Source: Ga0077560 sp046330395
GTDB lineage: Bacteria; Actinomycetota; Thermoleophilia; Miltoncostaeales; Miltoncostaeaceae
Direction: 5' to 3'
Length of the DNA stretch: 64,000 nt
Assembly: GCA_046330395.1 (NCBI GenBank)
Contig: JAXLSS010000007.1
Span: 1-64,000 of the forward strand
Shown here: in pieces, positions 60,494 through 64,000 of the stretch
Numbering within the stretch: position 1 is the first letter of the stretch
Layout: the number at the start of each line of letters is the position of its first letter
Position numbers and translations under genes: made by a program
The notes under the pieces: model-generated
Told to the model about the DNA's origin: nothing
The model's input: the letters and a program-made list of their open reading frames with translations, nothing else
Database searches by the model: none

Positions 60494-61875
60494 GCGCGCC
60501 GCGCAGACTGCACCTGGTGGGCATCGGTGGGGCCGGCATGAGCGGCCTGGCGCGCCTGGCCGTGGCGGCGGGCGACCGGGTGAGCGGCACCGACCGCGAG
60601 GAGTCGCACATGCTGGACTCGCTGCGGGCGCTGGGCGTGGACGCCCGCGCGGGCCACGACGGACGGCTGCCCGACGCGCTGGACGCACTGGTGGTGTCCA
60701 CCGCCATCGCGCCCGACAATCCCGATCTGGTGGCCGCCCGCGACCGGGGCGTGCCGGTGATCCACCGCGCCCAGCTGCTGGCCCAGCTGATGGAGGGCCA
60801 CCGCGGCCTCACCGTGGCCGGCGCGCACGGCAAGTCCACCACCAGCGCCATGCTGCGGCTGGCTCTGGGCGGTGCGTCGGCGTGCATCGGGGCCACCATC
60901 GACGGCGGTGACGGCACCGGTTCGGCATGGGGTACGGGGCCCTGGTTCGTGGCGGAGGCCGACGAGAGCGACCGGTCGCTGCTGCATCTGCGCCCCGAGG
61001 CCACCATCCTGCTCAACGTGGACCACGACCACCACTCCGAGTACGCCAGCCTGGCCGAGGTGGAGGAGGTCTTCGCCAAAGCGCTCGCCGCGCTGCCCGC
61101 CGACGGCATGGTGGTGGCCGGGCCCGACCCCCGGGCGTGGGCGCTGGCGTGCGCAAGCGGACGGCCGCACCGGCTGATCGGGCACGACGAGGGCGCCTGG
61201 GGGGCGGTGACCGACCGGCACGCCGACGGCACCACGGTGCTGCGGCTGCAGGAGGGTCGCACCGTGACGTTCCGGCTGGCCGTCCCCGGCGAGCACAACG
61301 CCACCAACGCCGCCTGCGCCATCGCCATGGCCGACTGGTGCGGCGTGGACGCCCAGGTGGCCGCCGACCGGCTGGCCGCCTTCACCGGCGTGGGACGCCG
61401 GTGGGAGCACCGCGGCACCGTGGCCGGCATCACGGTGATCGACGACTACGCGCACCACCCCGCCGAGGTGGCCGCCACCCTGGCGGCCGCGCGCGAACGC
61501 CACCACGGCGCCGTGATCGCCGTGTTCCAGCCGCACCTGTACTCACGCACCCGGGCGCTGGCCCGCGAGTTCGGCGAGGCCCTGTCGGCCGCGGACATCG
61601 CCATCGTCACCGATGTCTACCCGGCACGCGAGGCCCCCGTGCCCGGCGTCACCGGCCAGCTCATCGTGGACGCGGTGGACCGGCGCACGCCCACCGAGTA
61701 CGCGCCCACGCTGAAGGACGCCCTGCGCACGGTGATGGGTCACGTGGGTCGCGGGGACCTGGTGCTCACCCTGGGTGCGGGTGACATCACGCGCCTGGGG
61801 CAGGAGTTGGTGGTCGCGTTGCAAAACACCTACTCCAATGGGGACCCTGCTGACGGCGCCCGACGCCCCGACTGA
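60490..61875 (+). CDS. murC: UDP-N-acetylmuramate:L-alanine ligase MurC
   Basis: 461 residues. N-terminal nucleotide motif LHLVGIGGAGMSGLARL, ATP loop LTVAGAHGKSTTSAML (S in place of the usual T in GKT), AEADESDRSLLHL, LNVDHDHHSEY, GEHNATNAACAIA, DYAHHPAEVAATL and FQPHLYSRT. It starts the stem peptide. The order murG-murC-murB is conserved. The stop lies 38 bases inside murB. Confidence 0.94.
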   Translation: MSAPRRLHLVGIGGAGMSGLARLAVAAGDRVSGTDREESHMLDSLRALGVDARAGHDGRLPDALDALVVSTAIAPDNPDLVAARDRGVPVIHRAQLLAQLMEGHRGLTVAGAHGKSTTSAMLRLALGGASACIGATIDGGDGTGSAWGTGPWFVAEADESDRSLLHLRPEATILLNVDHDHHSEYASLAEVEEVFAKALAALPADGMVVAGPDPRAWALACASGRPHRLIGHDEGAWGAVTDRHADGTTVLRLQEGRTVTFRLAVPGEHNATNAACAIAMADWCGVDAQVAADRLAAFTGVGRRWEHRGTVAGITVIDDYAHHPAEVAATLAAARERHHGAVIAVFQPHLYSRTRALAREFGEALSAADIAIVTDVYPAREAPVPGVTGQLIVDAVDRRTPTEYAPTLKDALRTVMGHVGRGDLVLTLGAGDITRLGQELVVALQNTYSNGDPADGARRPD

Positions 61876-62767
61876 TCTCGCGCGCGAGGTTCCGCTCGCG
61901 CCCTTCACCACCATCCGCGTGGGCGGCCTGGCCGACGCCGCGTGCACCGCGGGGGGCGTGCGGCAGGTGGTGGCGGCCCTGGCGTGGGCGCGGCGCAACG
62001 AGATGCCGGTGGCGGTGGTGGGCAAGGGCTCCAACCTGCTCATCGACGACGCGGGCTTCCGCGGCCTGGTGCTGCGGCTGGTGGGGCACCTCACCGGGAT
62101 CTCCGTGCGCCGTCGCGAGGTGTGGTGCGGCGGCGGTGCGTCGCTGCCCCGCGCGGTGCAGCGCGTCGCGGCCCACGGGCTCACCGGGCTGGAGTTCGGG
62201 GCGAGCATCCCCGGCACGGCCGGCGGTGCGGTGGCCATGAACGCCGGGGCGTACGGCACCGAGGTCAAGGACGTGCTCACCTGGGCGGTCATCTGCGACG
62301 CCGACGGGCACCGCGTGGTGGGGCCGGCCGACCTGGAGTTCGCCTACCGCCACTCGGCTGTGGGGCAGGAGCAGGTGGTGGCGCTGGCCGGCTTCGCGGT
62401 GGAGCCCGGCGACGCCGCGACCATCACCGCGCGCATGGCCGAGTACCGCACCCACCGCCGCACCACCCAGCCGCAGGGGGTGCGCACCTTCGGCAGCGTG
62501 TTCACCAACCCACCCGGCGAGGGTGCCGGCCGCCTCCTGGAGGCGGCGGGGTGCAAGGGCATGCGCATGGGCGACGCCCGCTTCTCACCCAAGCACGCCA
62601 ACTTCATCGAGGCCGGCCCGGAGGCCACCACCGCCGACGTGGTGGCGCTGATGGCCGAGGGGCGCCGCAGGGTCCGCGCCGCCGGCGGCCCGATCCTGGA
62701 GCCCGAGGTGCGGTACCTGCACCCCACGCTGGGCATGATCCGCACACCGCTGCCGGAGCTGTCGTGA
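61838..62767 (+). CDS. murB: UDP-N-acetylenolpyruvoylglucosamine reductase MurB
   Basis: 309-residue FAD enzyme making UDP-MurNAc. FAD-binding motifs are FTTIRVGGLADAA, VVGKGSNLLIDD and GASIPGTAGGAVAMNAGAYG; catalytic residues are in YRHSA, FGSVFTNP (Ser) and LEPEVRYL (Glu). It is type I-like but lacks the substrate-binding Tyr loop, as in type II enzymes. The ATG at 61838 overlaps murC by 38 bases. The murB stop overlaps ftsQ (GTGA). Confidence 0.94.
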   Translation: MGTLLTAPDAPTDLAREVPLAPFTTIRVGGLADAACTAGGVRQVVAALAWARRNEMPVAVVGKGSNLLIDDAGFRGLVLRLVGHLTGISVRRREVWCGGGASLPRAVQRVAAHGLTGLEFGASIPGTAGGAVAMNAGAYGTEVKDVLTWAVICDADGHRVVGPADLEFAYRHSAVGQEQVVALAGFAVEPGDAATITARMAEYRTHRRTTQPQGVRTFGSVFTNPPGEGAGRLLEAAGCKGMRMGDARFSPKHANFIEAGPEATTADVVALMAEGRRRVRAAGGPILEPEVRYLHPTLGMIRTPLPELS

Positions 62768-63975
62768 CCGCCACCCGCCCCCCGCGTGCCCGCGCCGCGT
62801 CGCGACGCACCCGGCCGCACCCGGCGTTCGTGCGCCGCCGCCGTGCGGTGCGGGGCCTGCCGTCACGGCCCCAGATGCTGGCGGCTGCGGGCGTCGCGCT
62901 GGCCGCGGGCCTGGCGGGCTACTGGCTGGCCACCGGGCCGGTGCTGTCCGTGCACGGCGTCCGCGTCACCGGTGACACGCACCCCGACGCCGCCGCGCTG
63001 CGCCAGGCGGTGGCCCACGCCGCCGAGCGCGGCGGGTCGCTGCTGAGCCCGCCGCTGGGCGCCATCCGCAGGCAGGCCCTGCGCTCGCCCTGGGTGGCGG
63101 ACGTGACCGTGCAGCGCGACTGGCCGGTGGGCCTGGTGGTGGAGATCACCCCGGCACAACCCATGGCCGTGGGCGTGCCCGACCACGGCGCCCCGGTGCT
63201 GATCAACGCGCGCGGCCAGGTGATGGGGCCGGCACCGGCCCGCGGCGGCCTCCCGCGCATCCGGCTGGGCGCCACCGCACCGGCCGCCGGCGCCCCGATC
63301 GGTCCCGGCCCGGCCGCCGCGCTGCTGTTCGTGCGGGCCAGCACCGCCGGCACCGCCGCGCACATGCGCGGGTTGCGCATCCAGCGCGGCCAGCTGGTGG
63401 GGACGCTCACCAGCGGACCCGATCTGCAGCTGGGCCCGCCCGTGAAGCTGCGCCAGAAGGCGCTGGCCGTGCAGGCCGTGCTCAACGCGCTCACCCCGGA
63501 CGAGACCCGGAAGGCCACCTACATCAACGTGGTGGTGCCCGAGAACCCGGCCGTGGGGGGCCTGGAGCCAATCGCGGCGCCGGTGGTCACCAAGCCGGCC
63601 CCCACCACCTCGACCGGGACCGGCACCTCCACCACGACGCAGACGGGCACCGGCACCGCGACCCCGGGCACCGGCGGCACGCCGGCAGGCACGCAGGACA
63701 CCACGGGCACCGGCGGCACGTCCGGCACCACCACCGGCACCTCGGGCACGCCCGCCACGGGGACCTCGGGGCAGGGCACCACCGGCACGCCCACCGCCGG
63801 CACCTCGGGCACCCCGTCCGGGGGCACGTCCGCGCCGCCGTCGTCCGGGCAGGCCACGCAGTCGCCGGCCTCGGGCGGCGGTCAGCTCCGGTCGCCCGCG
63901 CAATCGTCCGGTGGCACCTCTCAGCCCCCCGCGCCCACCGGCAGGGGGCAAACCTCACCGTCAACTGGACAGTGA
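62764..63975 (+). CDS. ftsQ: Cell division protein FtsQ with a long Gly/Thr/Ser-rich tail
   Basis: 403 residues: basic cytoplasmic N-terminus, one membrane helix (MLAAAGVALAAGLAGYWLA), the POTRA domain (VLSVHGVRVTGDTHPDAAAL) and the FtsQ core (SPWVADVTVQRDWPVGLVVEI, VLINARGQVM). The last about 130 residues are low-complexity (TGTGTSTTTQTGTGTATPG and similar). Normal FtsQ ends before this tail, so the extension is unusual and may span or contact the wall. It recruits FtsL/FtsB-type proteins at the division site. Position after murB is standard. Confidence 0.9.
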   Translation: MTATRPPRARAASRRTRPHPAFVRRRRAVRGLPSRPQMLAAAGVALAAGLAGYWLATGPVLSVHGVRVTGDTHPDAAALRQAVAHAAERGGSLLSPPLGAIRRQALRSPWVADVTVQRDWPVGLVVEITPAQPMAVGVPDHGAPVLINARGQVMGPAPARGGLPRIRLGATAPAAGAPIGPGPAAALLFVRASTAGTAAHMRGLRIQRGQLVGTLTSGPDLQLGPPVKLRQKALAVQAVLNALTPDETRKATYINVVVPENPAVGGLEPIAAPVVTKPAPTTSTGTGTSTTTQTGTGTATPGTGGTPAGTQDTTGTGGTSGTTTGTSGTPATGTSGQGTTGTPTAGTSGTPSGGTSAPPSSGQATQSPASGGGQLRSPAQSSGGTSQPPAPTGRGQTSPSTGQ

Positions 63976-63976
63976 G

Positions 63977-64000
63977 ATGTTCCAGGCGGCCGAGATCCCC
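63977..64000 (+). CDS. Start of the next gene (5' fragment only)
   Basis: An ATG one base after the ftsQ stop opens MFQAAEIP to the window end. In dcw clusters this place is usually ftsA, ftsZ or another division gene, but eight codons do not allow identification. Confidence 0.35.

Noticed and set aside
63590..63972. GGCACC/ACCGGC-rich repeats near the window end
   Set aside because: They encode the Gly/Thr/Ser tail of FtsQ in the same frame; not a separate repeat element.

Overview
The window is about 64 kb of very GC-rich bacterial chromosome with strong G/C bias at third codon positions. Gene content points to an actinobacterium outside the classical model genera. The evidence is a division and cell-wall cluster with a meso-diaminopimelate type MurE, a CtpE-like P-type ATPase, an actinobacterial UdgB-type glycosylase, a rhodanese of the mycobacterial CysA type, and many start codons placed 6-9 bases after a TANNNT hexamer (probable leaderless transcription). 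A lineage such as Thermoleophilia is my inference, not something the sequence proves.

Layout. 1-533: 3' end of an unrecognised proline-rich membrane-associated protein. 725-2126: an IS256-family insertion sequence with imperfect 21-bp inverted repeats. 2283-12376: signalling and transport genes (a seven-PAS LuxR-type regulator, ROK sugar kinase, P-type ATPase, degenerate GGDEF/EAL protein, geranylgeranyl-reductase-like oxidoreductase). 12445-17827: two tiny membrane proteins, a CbbX-like AAA+ ATPase, a quinone-oxidoreductase homologue, YjbQ, a PEP mutase/isocitrate lyase family enzyme and a rhodanese that lacks its catalytic cysteine. 17927-20691: ccmE-ccmF-ccmI-like cytochrome c maturation genes. 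20732-24421: an M23 peptidase, then three neighbouring genes (M23 peptidase, uracil-DNA glycosylase, alpha/beta hydrolase) all broken by frameshifts. 24498-29796: lysA-thrB, folP, and a tal-glpX carbon-metabolism operon. 30687-38121: a large pentapeptide-repeat protein, an atypical response regulator and a tad (Flp pilus) operon with a frameshifted cpaB. 38006-42378: a TetR-controlled ABC exporter, an ECF sigma factor with a putative anti-sigma partner, and a methyltransferase.

42379-46198 (minus strand) is a tightly overlapping operon: Ppx/GppA phosphatase, ExeA-like AAA+ ATPase, a small ribbon-helix-helix-like protein, two proteins that each carry half of a CHAD (polyphosphate-binding) domain, and a metallophosphoesterase. 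I read it as a polyphosphate-handling system with a split CHAD module.

46262-64000 holds a small membrane protein under a LexA-like box, then the dcw cluster: mraZ, rsmH, an ftsL-like gene, ftsI, murE, murF, mraY, murL, murD (MurD2 type), a GNAT acetyltransferase, a degraded secreted-protein gene, ftsW, murG, murC, murB and ftsQ. A murL homologue between mraY and a murD with an altered C-terminal motif suggests that D-glutamate is made on the nucleotide precursor (L-Glu added by MurD2, then epimerised by MurL) rather than by free glutamate racemase.

Limits: everything is read by eye from the sequence. No homology search, structure prediction or promoter model was run. The frameshifts may be assembly errors.
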